The translations under genes and the position numbers were made by a program. Below are positions 25,801-34,899 of a DNA stretch of 64,000 bases, in pieces. This DNA comes from Caulobacteraceae bacterium (GTDB lineage: Bacteria; Pseudomonadota; Alphaproteobacteria; Caulobacterales; Caulobacteraceae): the NCBI GenBank assembly GCA_027487945.1, contig JAIYCQ010000011.1, positions 1-64,000 on the forward strand, given 5' to 3'. The notes below the pieces were generated by a model. The model was not told where the DNA came from and searched no databases. It saw only the letters and a program-made list of their open reading frames with translations. The first letter of the stretch is position 1. Each line of letters starts with the position of its first letter.

Positions 25801-25957
25801 CTCCCTCCCCCTTGTGGAGAGGGTGGATCGGCGAGGCGGAGCCGAGACGAGACGGGTGGGGCAAGCAGCGATCCTCACCCGGCGCTGAAGGCGGCTACCC
25901 CTTGCCCCACCCTGACCTGCTGCGCAGGTCTGTCCCTCCCCACAAGGGGGAGGGAGG
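25801..25957. repeat. Dispersed palindromic intergenic repeat, family A copy 2
   Basis: This element has perfect 17-base terminal inverted repeats (CTCCCTCCCCCTTGTGG at 25801-25817 and its complement at 25940-25956) and shares ordered internal blocks with copy 1 at 486-641. It fills the gap between the convergent kdsA and acyltransferase genes, a position suited to a bidirectional stop signal. Confidence 0.85.
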
Positions 25958-25960
25958 ACG

Positions 25961-26521
25961 CTAGTAGGTCGCGCCCTGCGGATGCTTGGGCGTGCAGTTG
26001 CTGTAGATCGTCTTCAGCACCGCCATGTCGGCCTCGTAGTCGCCGGTCGGCATGATGGCGCGGCCGAGGCTCACGACCTTGCGGCCGTAGTCCATCATCC
26101 CGCAGACCATCGGCACCTTGGCCCCCATGGCGATGTGGTAGAAGCCGGTCTTCCAGGCCCCGGCCCGGCCGCGCGTGCCCTCCGGCGCGATGGTCAGCAT
26201 GAACTCGTCGCGCCGGGCGAACTCGGCGACCATGGCGCCGACCATGTCCTTCGACGCGGCGCGATCGACCGAGACGCCGCCCAGGTCGCGCATCATGCCG
26301 CCGAACGGCCAGCGGAACAGCGAGGACTTGCCCATGAAGCTGAGATTCAGCTTCAGCCGGTCCGCCCCGCCCACGAAGTAGACGAAGTCCCAGTTGCTGG
26401 TGTGCGGCGCGGCGATGACCACGAACTTGCGCGACGACGGCGCCTCGCCCTCGACGGTCCAGCCGTCCAGCCGAAACCAGGTTGACAACGCCCAACGCAC
26501 GATCCGCGCGACAGGTCCCAT
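25961..26521 (-). CDS. 1-acylglycerol-3-phosphate acyltransferase-like protein (PlsC family)
   Basis: The 186-residue product has the acyltransferase motif HTSNWD (HX4D), the second block FGGMMRDLGGVSVDR and the third, IAPEGTRGR (EGTR). An N-terminal hydrophobic/amphipathic segment (IVRWALSTWFRLDGW) should dock it on the membrane. It is shorter than standard PlsC (about 240), so it may use another acyl acceptor. The ATG at 26521 is supported by GGGGAGGG; in-frame upstream starts lack such a site. The frame upstream overlaps the end of the protease gene only if an earlier start is used. Confidence 0.82.
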   Translation of the reverse strand: MGPVARIVRWALSTWFRLDGWTVEGEAPSSRKFVVIAAPHTSNWDFVYFVGGADRLKLNLSFMGKSSLFRWPFGGMMRDLGGVSVDRAASKDMVGAMVAEFARRDEFMLTIAPEGTRGRAGAWKTGFYHIAMGAKVPMVCGMMDYGRKVVSLGRAIMPTGDYEADMAVLKTIYSNCTPKHPQGATY

Positions 26522-26606
26522 ATGTACGCCCTCCCCAGGGTGGACCCGTGTGCTCGAGTCTTGAGTCATGAGTGTTACGCCATGCCGGCGGTGAGTCCTA
26601 CGCGGC

Positions 26607-28448
26607 CTACCGCCGCTCTTGGGCCCAGTCGATGGCGTCGGCGGCATGCAGCAGCTTCAGGCCACCCTCGCCTTCGGTGGACGTCGCAATCAAGCCATCG
26701 ATGACGTCGGCCGGCTTCAGATCCGGATTGATCGCCAGCATGCCAGCGGCCGCCCGCGAGACCAGCGGCGCCGCGAGCGACGTCCCGTCCATGAGCAGGG
26801 TCATACCGCCGGGCCCGCGCGTCGGCGTTCGCTCACCCTGTGCATAGATCCGGACACTCGGCCCGAAGGTCGTGAAGGTGCTGGCGCGGCCCGCGCTATT
26901 GGTGGCTCCGACGGCGAGGAAGTTCGGCGCCTTCACACCCTGCGGCATGCCGGCCATGATGTCGTCGCTCTGGTTGCTGTTGCCGGCGGCGGCGATGAAC
27001 AGGATGCCCGGACAGTCGTCGACAAGCGCCTGAAAGGCGGCGGCAATCTTCAGGTAGAGGGCCTTCCCGCGTTCGTAGGCCTTCTCCGGGTCACGTTCGA
27101 TCCCGGAGGTCATCAGATCCCGCGCCAGGGCGTCCGCGTTGACCGACCAGCTCATGTTGACGACCCGCACGCCGGACCCGCGCAGCCGGGCGGCCAGGGC
27201 GGGCAGCGCGGCGACCCAACGGTCCGTCTCCTCGACCATGGTCGGCGGCGCACCGACCGTTGGCGCGAGCAGGATTTGCCGCAGATTGTAGAGCCGGATC
27301 CAGTCCGCGCCGTCCAGGAGGGCCGATGCGACCCAGGTGCCGTGGCTGCGATTGAACATCTCTTCGCTGAACGATACGTCGACGCCCTGTTCGGCGGCTG
27401 AGGCTGTCCGGGCGCGTTCGGCGAACATTCGCGCCTCGGGCGTGTCGAAGCCGTAGTTGATGTCCAACTGGCCCTTTTCGATCGCCATCTGGAAGCCGAG
27501 GCGCGGCGCAAGCGCGGGCGATGGGAGGGGCAGGGGCGCCGCCGAGGGCAGGAAGCGCCCGTCGAAGGTCGGGCCGTGGACGTCGTCCACGACGCCATTT
27601 CCGTCGTTGTCCTTGCCGTCGAGGGGCTCCGCCGGGTCGATCGCCAGCCTGTCGCCGAACAGTCCGAGATCGATGCCGGTGTCCCAGACGGCGACGGTCA
27701 CCGGCCTTGCTCCGGTCAAGGCGCCGGCCTTCGGCTGGCGGGCAACCCAGATATCCGTCGGCTGGGTCTCCGGGGCGTCGAGCCACGCGCGGAAGGCTCT
27801 GGTCAAGGGTTCGCGGCATGCGGGAACGCCCTCGCTTTCGGCGCGCCAGATCGCCAGCAGAAGGATGTCGAAGGTCCCCATGCCGGCGTTGGGCCGCGTA
27901 TAGGGGTCGACCGCGCCGACCGCAGTGCCCTGGTAGTAGACCGGGCTGGACACCTGGACCCGGCCGTATCGGAACAGCACTTCCTCGCGCGCCACCTCGG
28001 CTGGCGCGGCCTCGAGCAGCGCGGTGATGCGGGCGGCTGAGGCGGCGCAGTCGCGGCTTCCGCCGGGGCGCAGTCCCGCAGCCATGGCGTCGGCGAGCAT
28101 GTATCCGACCTGACGCAGCTGCGGCTTGGTTTCTGAAGCGCGCTGCTCGGCGATCAGGCGTTCGGCGTCCCGGGGCCGCGCCTGAAGGAGCGCGATGGCG
28201 GCCAGTCCCGTGCGCAGCCGCTGGCTGATCGCTGGGTCCTCGATCCGGTATTCGCGCAGGAGCCGCTCGGCCTCGAGACGCACCGCCGGGACTGTCTCGC
28301 GCAGGAAGGCGTCCGACATGAACGCTTCGCTGGGGAGAGGGCCGACCTTGAACTCGGTGGGCGGAAGGTCGGCATGGGACCGGATGACCGGCTTCTCGCC
28401 GACGGGCTGCGCGGCGAGCGCCAACGCCAGAACTGGACCAAGAAACAT
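26607..28448 (-). CDS. S8 family (subtilisin-like) serine protease
   Basis: The 613-residue protein has a secretion signal (MFLGPVLALALAAQPVG), then about 210 helical residues of unknown fold, then a subtilase domain. The catalytic Asp is in VAVWDTGID, the His in NRSHGTWVASAL, the oxyanion Asn in AAAGNSNQ and the Ser in DGTSLAAPLVS. DGKDNDGNGVVDD resembles a calcium-binding loop just after the Asp motif. The His lies about 130 residues after the Asp, more than in simple subtilisins, so an insert separates them. The ATG at 28448 has GGAGG upstream. Confidence 0.88.
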   Translation of the reverse strand: MFLGPVLALALAAQPVGEKPVIRSHADLPPTEFKVGPLPSEAFMSDAFLRETVPAVRLEAERLLREYRIEDPAISQRLRTGLAAIALLQARPRDAERLIAEQRASETKPQLRQVGYMLADAMAAGLRPGGSRDCAASAARITALLEAAPAEVAREEVLFRYGRVQVSSPVYYQGTAVGAVDPYTRPNAGMGTFDILLLAIWRAESEGVPACREPLTRAFRAWLDAPETQPTDIWVARQPKAGALTGARPVTVAVWDTGIDLGLFGDRLAIDPAEPLDGKDNDGNGVVDDVHGPTFDGRFLPSAAPLPLPSPALAPRLGFQMAIEKGQLDINYGFDTPEARMFAERARTASAAEQGVDVSFSEEMFNRSHGTWVASALLDGADWIRLYNLRQILLAPTVGAPPTMVEETDRWVAALPALAARLRGSGVRVVNMSWSVNADALARDLMTSGIERDPEKAYERGKALYLKIAAAFQALVDDCPGILFIAAAGNSNQSDDIMAGMPQGVKAPNFLAVGATNSAGRASTFTTFGPSVRIYAQGERTPTRGPGGMTLLMDGTSLAAPLVSRAAAGMLAINPDLKPADVIDGLIATSTEGEGGLKLLHAADAIDWAQERR

Positions 28449-28509
28449 CGACACCCTCCGGCGAGGGCGCCACCATAACGACGGTATGCGAGGCCTGCCA
28501 AGCGGCCCG

Positions 28510-29928
28510 CTAGCTCCGGTAGTCCCCGTTGATCGCCACGTATTCCTTGGTCAGGTCGCAGGTCCAGACCGACGCCGCGCCGCGGCCGACGCCGACGTCG
28601 ACGCTGACCTCGAGCTCCTGCTTCTTCATGTAGGCGCTCATCTTCGCCTCCGAGTAGGTCGGGGAGACCAGGCCGTCCTGGGCGGCGACCAGCTTGCCGA
28701 AGTGGACGCTCATGCGGTCGCGGTTGACCGGTTCGTCGGCGCGGCCGACGGCCATGACGATTCGGCCCCAGTTGGCGTCCTCGCCGGCGAAGGCGGTCTT
28801 GACCAGCGGGCTCTCCGCGATGGTCCGGGCGATCTTGCGGGCGCTGGCGGCGTTCTGGGCGCCGGTGACGTTGATCTTGACGAACTTGGTCGCCCCCTCG
28901 CCGTCGCGGACCAGCTGCAGGGCGAGGTCCAGCAGGACCTTTTCCAGTTTGTCGCGGAAGTCGGCCAGGCGGTGGTCGCCGGCCCGGCTGATGCGCGGCG
29001 CCTTCGACTGGCCGGTGGCGAACAGCAGCAGGGTGTCGTTGGTCGAGCGGTCGCCGTCGACGGTCACGCAGTTGAAGGTCGTGCGGGTGTAGAGGCTGAC
29101 CAGGGTCTGCAGCGCCTTGGGCGCGATGTCGGCGTCGGTGGCGACAAAGGCCAGCATGGTCGCCATGTCCGGGGCGATCATGCCCGAGCCCTTGGCGATG
29201 CCGTTGATGCGCACCGTCTGGCCGTCGATCCTCGCCGTGGCCGTGGCGGCCTTGGGGAAGGTGTCAGTGGTCATGATCGCCCGGGCCGCGTCCTGCCAGG
29301 CGTCGTCGGTCAGCCGGCCTTCGATCACGGGCAGCTTCTGGGTGATCTTGCCGTCGTCCAGCAGCACGCCGATCACGCCGGTCGAGGCCATCATCACGTC
29401 ACGCTGGCGACAGTCGAAGCGCTTGGCCACCGCCCCGGCCACGCGGCGCACCGCGTCGGCGCCGGGCTTGCCGGTGAAGCTGTTGGCGCAGCCGGCGTTG
29501 ACGACCAGCGCCTGGACGCCCTCGCCGCCGGAGCTTTCCAGCTGCTTGCGGCACCAGTCGACCGGGGCCGAGCCGACCCCATGGCGGGTGAAGACCCCGG
29601 CGCAGCTGGCGCCCTGGGCGAACTCCATCACCAGCAGGTCCGGCCGCTCGTGCTTGTAGAAGCCGGCCCGGCCGATACCCATGCGAACGCCGGCGATCGG
29701 CGGCATCTTCGGCATGGGTACGGCCAGCGGCGAGACCTTGAGGCCCGGCTTGCCGGGCGTAGGCGCGGCCTCGGGTTCGGGCGCGGCGGGCTCCTTCTCG
29801 GTCCGGCGCAGGCCGCGCTTGATGGCGGTGGTCAACGGATCGAGTACGGCGTGCGCGGCCGCTTCAACAGGCTTGGCGGCCGCTTCCAGCGCCCGGGAGG
29901 CCGAGGACTTCGTCGGGGGCTTGGTCAT
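28510..29928 (-). CDS. argJ: Bifunctional ornithine acetyltransferase / N-acetylglutamate synthase
   Basis: ArgJ recycles the acetyl group between N-acetylornithine and glutamate in arginine synthesis. The 472-residue protein has the self-cleavage region KGSGMIAPDMATMLAF, where the Thr becomes the N-terminal nucleophile, plus TRHGVGSAPVDWCR and VNAGCANSFTG. The first 60 residues are an Ala/Pro/Lys-rich extension not needed for the fold; the ATGA overlap with the upstream isomerase gene supports this long start. Whether it also makes N-acetylglutamate (bifunctional) is inferred from the group. Confidence 0.95.
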   Translation of the reverse strand: MTKPPTKSSASRALEAAAKPVEAAAHAVLDPLTTAIKRGLRRTEKEPAAPEPEAAPTPGKPGLKVSPLAVPMPKMPPIAGVRMGIGRAGFYKHERPDLLVMEFAQGASCAGVFTRHGVGSAPVDWCRKQLESSGGEGVQALVVNAGCANSFTGKPGADAVRRVAGAVAKRFDCRQRDVMMASTGVIGVLLDDGKITQKLPVIEGRLTDDAWQDAARAIMTTDTFPKAATATARIDGQTVRINGIAKGSGMIAPDMATMLAFVATDADIAPKALQTLVSLYTRTTFNCVTVDGDRSTNDTLLLFATGQSKAPRISRAGDHRLADFRDKLEKVLLDLALQLVRDGEGATKFVKINVTGAQNAASARKIARTIAESPLVKTAFAGEDANWGRIVMAVGRADEPVNRDRMSVHFGKLVAAQDGLVSPTYSEAKMSAYMKKQELEVSVDVGVGRGAASVWTCDLTKEYVAINGDYRS

Positions 29929-30899
29929 TTCTGGGCGGGCGTCGCTGGCGCGGAAGCGGGAGCGGGGGCGGCCTTGTCGGCGGGCGCCGGGGCCGGCGCG
30001 GGCGGGGCCGAGGCCGGTTCACGCGGCGCGCCGGGCACGTCCTGGGTCTTGCCCAGCAGCGGCTCGATCTTCGCCTTGGCGCGCAGGGTTTCCAGCAGCT
30101 CGCGCACCTCGTCGTAGGTCAGGAACCGGACGATCTGCGGGCGGGCGGCCTCAAGCGTGATCGGCGCCTCCTGACGCTTCTCCTCGACCCGGACCAGCGC
30201 AAAGCCGCCCTCGACCGGGAAGGGGCCGACCAGCTCGCCGGCCTTGGCGTCCCTCAGCGCTCCGACATAGCTCTCCGGCATGACATCCAGGGTGAAGTAG
30301 CCGCCGAAGTCGCCGCCGCTGAAGCGGGTGGCCGCGTCAATCGAGCGTTCCATGGCCAGGGCCTCGAACGAGGCGCCGGCGGCGAGCAGCTTCTTGACCT
30401 CCTCGGCCTGGGCCTGGGTGCCGACGACGATCTGGCGCGCCTTGACCTCTTCCGACTGGCGGGAGAGGCGCAGCTGCTCCTGATACAGTTCGCGGATGGC
30501 GTTCTCGGTGACCTTCTTTTCGACCACGCCCTCGACGACCATGTCGGCCAGGATCCGCTGGCGGGCGGCCTCCAGGCGCTGCTGGGCGACGGGGTTCTTG
30601 TCGAGCTTCATGCGGACGGCCTCAGCGGCCAGCAGGCGCTGGTCGATGACCTCGTCCAGCACCCGGCGGAAGAGATCCGAGGAGATGTCCAGCGGCTCGC
30701 CCTCGCCGATCAGGCCCTGGGCCACGGCCTCGCGCTTGACGTCGGAGGACCAGACCGTATCGGCGTCGACGCGGGCCACGGCGGTGTCGCCGGGCTCGGG
30801 CGGCTTCTCCGACCCCTTGGGCTGCCCGCAGGCGGCGAGGGTCAGGGCCAGGCCGATGGCCAGCATCGCTTTCCAGGCGCCGTGTCGGGCGGTCTTCAT
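29925..30899 (-). CDS. Peptidyl-prolyl cis-trans isomerase, PpiC/SurA-like lipoprotein
   Basis: The 324-residue product has a lipoprotein signal (LALTLAACGQPKG), a SurA-type N-terminal helical domain (VLDEVIDQRLLAAEAVR), a parvulin domain (KARQIVVGTQAQAEEVKKLLAAGASFEALAM, GGDFGGYFTLDVMP and VGPFPVEGGFALVRVEE) and a Pro/Ala-rich tail of about 40 residues. It should assist folding of exported proteins in the periplasm. It is divergent from the LOG-family gene, with secA beyond, and its stop overlaps argJ. The order isomerase-argJ next to secA is, from recollection, typical of Caulobacter. Confidence 0.9.
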   Translation of the reverse strand: MKTARHGAWKAMLAIGLALTLAACGQPKGSEKPPEPGDTAVARVDADTVWSSDVKREAVAQGLIGEGEPLDISSDLFRRVLDEVIDQRLLAAEAVRMKLDKNPVAQQRLEAARQRILADMVVEGVVEKKVTENAIRELYQEQLRLSRQSEEVKARQIVVGTQAQAEEVKKLLAAGASFEALAMERSIDAATRFSGGDFGGYFTLDVMPESYVGALRDAKAGELVGPFPVEGGFALVRVEEKRQEAPITLEAARPQIVRFLTYDEVRELLETLRAKAKIEPLLGKTQDVPGAPREPASAPPAPAPAPADKAAPAPASAPATPAQK

Positions 30900-31025
30900 G
30901 ACGGGCTTCTCTCCGCAGAAGGTCAGTCAGGCTCCCTAGCGCGGTTTCCCCGCGAACGGAATGACATCGCGCCCCGCGCGCGAGCCGTTATGGTCGCTGT
31001 CGCCCTGCCAGCCGACGGATAACCC

Positions 31026-31799
31026 ATGGCCCAGCCGACCGATCCCCCTTCCAACGCCGCCCACCTGGCCTCGCCCTCCTACCGTCTGGCGGCCCTCGAC
31101 CAGGACTTCCTGCTCGGGGAGTCGATGCGGGGCGTTCGCTTCCTGCTGGAGTTCGCGAAGGCCGACGAGGCGCTGAAGGCCTGGGGTGTCCGCTCGACCG
31201 TCGTGGTGTTCGGCAGCGCCCGGGTGCGGGACGGCGGCGCGGGCGGCCAAGGGCGTTGGTACGACGAGGCCCGCGCCTTCGGCCGGATCGTCTCCGAGCG
31301 CGGCGGCGCCCTCAACCCGGGGCCGGGGCCGCGCGACAATGTCATCGCGACTGGCGGGGGGCCTGGCCTGATGGAAGCCGCCAATCGCGGCGCCGCCGAC
31401 GTGGGCGCGCCCTCGATCGGGTTCAACATCACCCTGCCGCACGAGCAGGAACCCAATCCCTGGTCCACGCCGGATCTGACCTTCCGCTTCCACTACTTCG
31501 CCATGCGCAAGATGCACCTGGCCATGCGGGCCAATGCGCTGGTGGCCTTCCCCGGCGGCTTCGGGACCCTGGACGAGCTTTTCGAGATCCTGACCCTGCG
31601 CCAGACCGACAAGTCGCCGCCGATTCCGATCGTGCTGTTCGACGAGGCCTACTGGCGCTCGGTGATCGGCTTCGACGCCCTGATCGAGCACGGCATGATC
31701 GCCGCGGAGGACATGGCCCTGCTGCGCTTCGCCGAGGACGCCGAAGGCCTCTGGGCGCAGCTGCTGGCGTGCGGCCTGCGACCGGGGGAACGGGTGTAG
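31026..31799 (+). CDS. LOG family protein (nucleoside 5'-monophosphate phosphoribohydrolase-like)
   Basis: The 257-residue protein has GGGPGLMEAANRGAADVG and the catalytic motif PGGFGTLDELFE with the conserved Arg region RANALVAFPGG. LOG enzymes cut ribose-5-phosphate from AMP or cytokinin nucleotides; the bacterial substrate is usually unclear. An N-terminal extension of about 40 residues precedes the Rossmann-like fold starting STVVVFGSARV. It lies between the divergent isomerase gene and secA on the same strand as secA. Confidence 0.88.
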   Translation: MAQPTDPPSNAAHLASPSYRLAALDQDFLLGESMRGVRFLLEFAKADEALKAWGVRSTVVVFGSARVRDGGAGGQGRWYDEARAFGRIVSERGGALNPGPGPRDNVIATGGGPGLMEAANRGAADVGAPSIGFNITLPHEQEPNPWSTPDLTFRFHYFAMRKMHLAMRANALVAFPGGFGTLDELFEILTLRQTDKSPPIPIVLFDEAYWRSVIGFDALIEHGMIAAEDMALLRFAEDAEGLWAQLLACGLRPGERV

Positions 31800-31850
31800 G
31801 CGGCAGCGTGTCTCCGCCGCCACAAGGGATCGGTCCGGCGGGCGCTCGCG

Positions 31851-31878
31851 TTGACACTGGCGGGGGCGCTGCTTAAGT
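31851..31878 (+). promoter_or_regulatory. Candidate secA promoter
   Basis: TTGACA at 31851-31856 is a consensus -35 box; GCTTAAGT at 31871-31878 is a plausible -10 at about 16 bases spacing. The secA start is 100 bases downstream, leaving room for a leader. Confidence 0.5.
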
Positions 31879-31978
31879 CTCCGGCGCGCCGAAACGGGCG
31901 GATTTTCAAGGGGCCGAGAGGCCTCCAGCGAACCCCGACGCCGCCGCCGCGCGCTGCTTTCACTGGATATCTGACCTG

Positions 31979-34750
31979 ATGCTCGGCTTCGCCAAAAACC
32001 TCTTCGGCTCCTCCAACGACCGCAAGGTCAAGGCCATGCAGGCCCGGGTCGCGAAGATCAACGCGCTCGAGCCCCAGATGGCGGCGCTCAGCGACGACCA
32101 GCTGCGCGCCAAGACTGACGAGTTCAAGGCGCGGCTGGAGAAGGGCGAGACGCTCGACGACCTGATGATCGAGGCCTTCGCGGTCGTCCGCGAGGCTTCC
32201 AAGCGGACGCTGGGCCAACGCCACTACGACGTGCAGATGATCGGCGGCATGGTGCTGCACAAGGGCGGCATCGCCGAGATGCGCACCGGTGAAGGCAAGA
32301 CGCTGGTCGGCACCCTGCCGACCTACCTGAACGCCCTGGAGGGCAAGGGCGTCCACGTCATCACCGTCAACGACTACCTCGCCCGCCGCGACGCCGAGTG
32401 GATGGGCAATGTCTACCGGTTCCTCGGGCTGTCGGTCGGGGTCATCGTCAACGGCCTGTCGCAGGGACAGCGCCAGGAAGCCTACCGGAACGACATCACC
32501 TACGGGACCAACAACGAGTTCGGGTTCGACTATCTGCGCGACAACCTGGTCTACGACGTGCGGGAGATGGTCCAGCGCGGGCACAACTTCGTTATCGTCG
32601 ACGAGGTGGACTCGATCCTGATCGACGAGGCCCGGACCCCCCTGATCATCTCGGGTCCGACGGAAGACCGGTCGGAATTCTACCGGATCATCGACACGGT
32701 GGTGAAGGATCTCATCAAGGAAGAGGGGATCTACGACCACGACGAGAAGCAGCGCCAGGTCCTGCTGACCGAGGCCGGGACCGAGCGGATCGAGGAGATC
32801 CTGATGGCCGGCGGCCATCTGGCCGAGGACTCGATCGGCCTCTACGACGCGGCCAACGTCTCGGTGGTGCACCACATCAACCAGGCCCTGCGCGCCAACG
32901 TCCTCTACACGCGGGACAAGGACTACATCGTCAAGGCCGGCGAGGTGGTCCTGATCGATGAGTTCACCGGCCGCATGATGACCGGCCGCCGCCTGTCTGA
33001 AGGCCTGCACCAGGCCATCGAGGCCAAGGAAGGCGCCGACATCCAGCCCGAGAACCAGACCCTGGCCTCGGTGACGATCCAGAACTACTTCCGCCTCTAC
33101 AAGAAGCTGTCGGGCATGACCGGCACCGCCGCGACCGAGGCCCAGGAGTTCGGCGACATCTACAAGATGGACGTCAGCGAGATCCCGACCAACCGTGTGG
33201 TCAAGCGGATCGACGAGGACGACGAGGTCTACCGCACGGCCGACGAGAAGAACCGGGCGATCATCAAGCAGATCGAGGACTGCCATCGCCGCGGCCAGCC
33301 GATCCTGGTCGGCACCGTCTCGATCGAGAAGTCCGAACAGCTGTCGGAACTCCTGAACCAGCACAGCTTCGAGGTCGACGGAAAGACCATCAAAGGTATT
33401 CCGCACAGCGTGCTGAACGCGCGGTACCACGAGCAGGAAGCGCTGATCGTCGCCGACGCGGGCGTGCCCGGGGCGGTGACCATCGCCACCAACATGGCCG
33501 GCCGCGGCACCGACATTCAGCTCGGCGGCAATGTCGACATGCATATGGCCAAGTGGCGCCAGGGACAGACCGGCCTCGGCATCCCCGTCGACCACGACGC
33601 CGAGAAGGCCGAGAAGGCCCGCTACGAGGCCGAGATCATCGCGATGCGCCAGACGGCGCTGGACGCCGGCGGCCTTTATGTTCTGGGCACCGAGCGCCAC
33701 GAAAGCCGCCGCATCGACAACCAGCTGCGCGGCCGCACCGGCCGTCAGGGCGACCCCGGCAAGTCGAAGTTCTTCCTCTGCTGCGAGGACGATCTGCTGC
33801 GCATCTTCGCCGGCGACCGCCTCGATGCCATCATGCGCAACTTCGGCGTCCAGCAGGACGAGGCCATCACCCACAAGTGGCTGAACAAGGCCATCGCCAC
33901 CGCCCAGAAGCGGGTCGAGCAGCGCAACTACGAAATCCGCAAGAACCTGCTCAAGTACGACGACGTCGTGAACGACCAGCGCAAGGCCGTCTTCGAGCAG
34001 CGCCAGGAGTTCCTCGAGTCCGAAGATCTGTCCCAGTTCGCCGCCGAGATGCGCGAGGACCTGATCGACGACCTGATCACCCGACACCTGCCGCCCAAGG
34101 CGTACGCCGAGCAGTGGGACATCGAGGGCCTCGACGAGCGGGTCCGCTCGGTGCTGGGCCTTGAGCTGCCGCTGAAGGACTGGGCCGGCGAGGAGGGCAT
34201 CGCCGACGAAGAGATCCGCGACCGCCTCACCCAGGCGGCCAACGCCCGGGCCGCGGAGCGCGAGACGCTGCTCGGCGCCGAGCAGATGCGGTCGTTCGAG
34301 AAGAACATCCTGCTGCAGACCATCGACATGCAGTGGCGCGAGCACCTGGTCCACCTGGACCACCTGCGCAACGTCATCGGCCTGCGGGGCTACGGCCAGC
34401 GCGATCCGCTGAACGAGTACAAGACCGAGGCCTTCAGCCTGTTCGAGAAGCTGCTGACCGACCTGCGCAGCAACGTCACCAAGTACCTGATGACGATCGA
34501 GTTCCAGTTCATGGAGCCCGAACCCGAGCCCAATCCGATGCAGTTCACCGAGGTCCATATGGACCCGATGACCGGCGAGAACGAGCGGGCCCTGGCCTTC
34601 GCGGGGTCCGGCGCGAACCTGACCGGCGAACAGCGCGCGGCCCTGCCGATCAGCGCCCTCCCGGCCGGTTGGGAACGCACCAGCCGCAACGCCGCCTGCC
34701 CCTGCGGCTCGGGCCGCAAGTTCAAGCACTGCCACGGCGCGCTGATCTAG
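31979..34750 (+). CDS. secA: Preprotein translocase ATPase SecA
   Basis: SecA drives proteins through SecYEG. The 923-residue protein has Walker A in [11 protein letters not shown], the DEAD-box region [53 protein letters not shown], the C-terminal motor motif [11 protein letters not shown] and a zinc-binding tail [14 protein letters not shown] that binds SecB or lipids. All motor motifs are intact and the length is standard for alphaproteobacteria. A consensus-like promoter lies upstream. A gene-size antisense open frame covers it but is a GC shadow. Confidence 0.99.
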   Translation: MLGFAKNLFGSSNDRKVKAMQARVAKINALEPQMAALSDDQLRAKTDEFKARLEKGETLDDLMIEAFAVVREASKRTLGQRHYDVQMIGGMVLHKGGIAEMRTGEGKTLVGTLPTYLNALEGKGVHVITVNDYLARRDAEWMGNVYRFLGLSVGVIVNGLSQGQRQEAYRNDITYGTNNEFGFDYLRDNLVYDVREMVQRGHNFVIVDEVDSILIDEARTPLIISGPTEDRSEFYRIIDTVVKDLIKEEGIYDHDEKQRQVLLTEAGTERIEEILMAGGHLAEDSIGLYDAANVSVVHHINQALRANVLYTRDKDYIVKAGEVVLIDEFTGRMMTGRRLSEGLHQAIEAKEGADIQPENQTLASVTIQNYFRLYKKLSGMTGTAATEAQEFGDIYKMDVSEIPTNRVVKRIDEDDEVYRTADEKNRAIIKQIEDCHRRGQPILVGTVSIEKSEQLSELLNQHSFEVDGKTIKGIPHSVLNARYHEQEALIVADAGVPGAVTIATNMAGRGTDIQLGGNVDMHMAKWRQGQTGLGIPVDHDAEKAEKARYEAEIIAMRQTALDAGGLYVLGTERHESRRIDNQLRGRTGRQGDPGKSKFFLCCEDDLLRIFAGDRLDAIMRNFGVQQDEAITHKWLNKAIATAQKRVEQRNYEIRKNLLKYDDVVNDQRKAVFEQRQEFLESEDLSQFAAEMREDLIDDLITRHLPPKAYAEQWDIEGLDERVRSVLGLELPLKDWAGEEGIADEEIRDRLTQAANARAAERETLLGAEQMRSFEKNILLQTIDMQWREHLVHLDHLRNVIGLRGYGQRDPLNEYKTEAFSLFEKLLTDLRSNVTKYLMTIEFQFMEPEPEPNPMQFTEVHMDPMTGENERALAFAGSGANLTGEQRAALPISALPAGWERTSRNAACPCGSGRKFKHCHGALI

Positions 34751-34778
34751 GGGGCGGCGGAGTCGAAAGACGCGGGTT

Positions 34779-34889
34779 GCGTCCTTCGACACGCCGGCCT
34801 GAGGGCCGGCTGCTCAGGATGACGTTGTTGGAAGGCAATCCTCCTGCGTCATGCTGAGCAGCGCCCTTCCGGCGTGTGTCGAAGCACAC
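34779..34889. repeat. Family B dispersed repeat pair (inverted)
   Basis: A unit reading GTCCTTCGACACGCC...GGCTGCTCAGGATGAC (34779-34823) is followed, about 24 bases on, by an inverted unit CGTCATGCTGAGCAGC...GTGTCGAAGCACAC (to 34889). Each contains an internal hairpin (GCCGGCC...GGCCGGC in the first). It lies between the convergent secA and carotenoid oxygenase genes. Confidence 0.75.
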
Positions 34890-34899
34890 ACCGCGCTGG

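Noticed and set aside
31649-34792. A 1047-codon open frame on the minus strand opposite secA
   Set aside because: It is exactly antisense to the well-conserved secA gene, has skewed composition (Leu/Val/Asp/His rich, low aromatic) and no domain signature. GC-rich third positions create such shadows.
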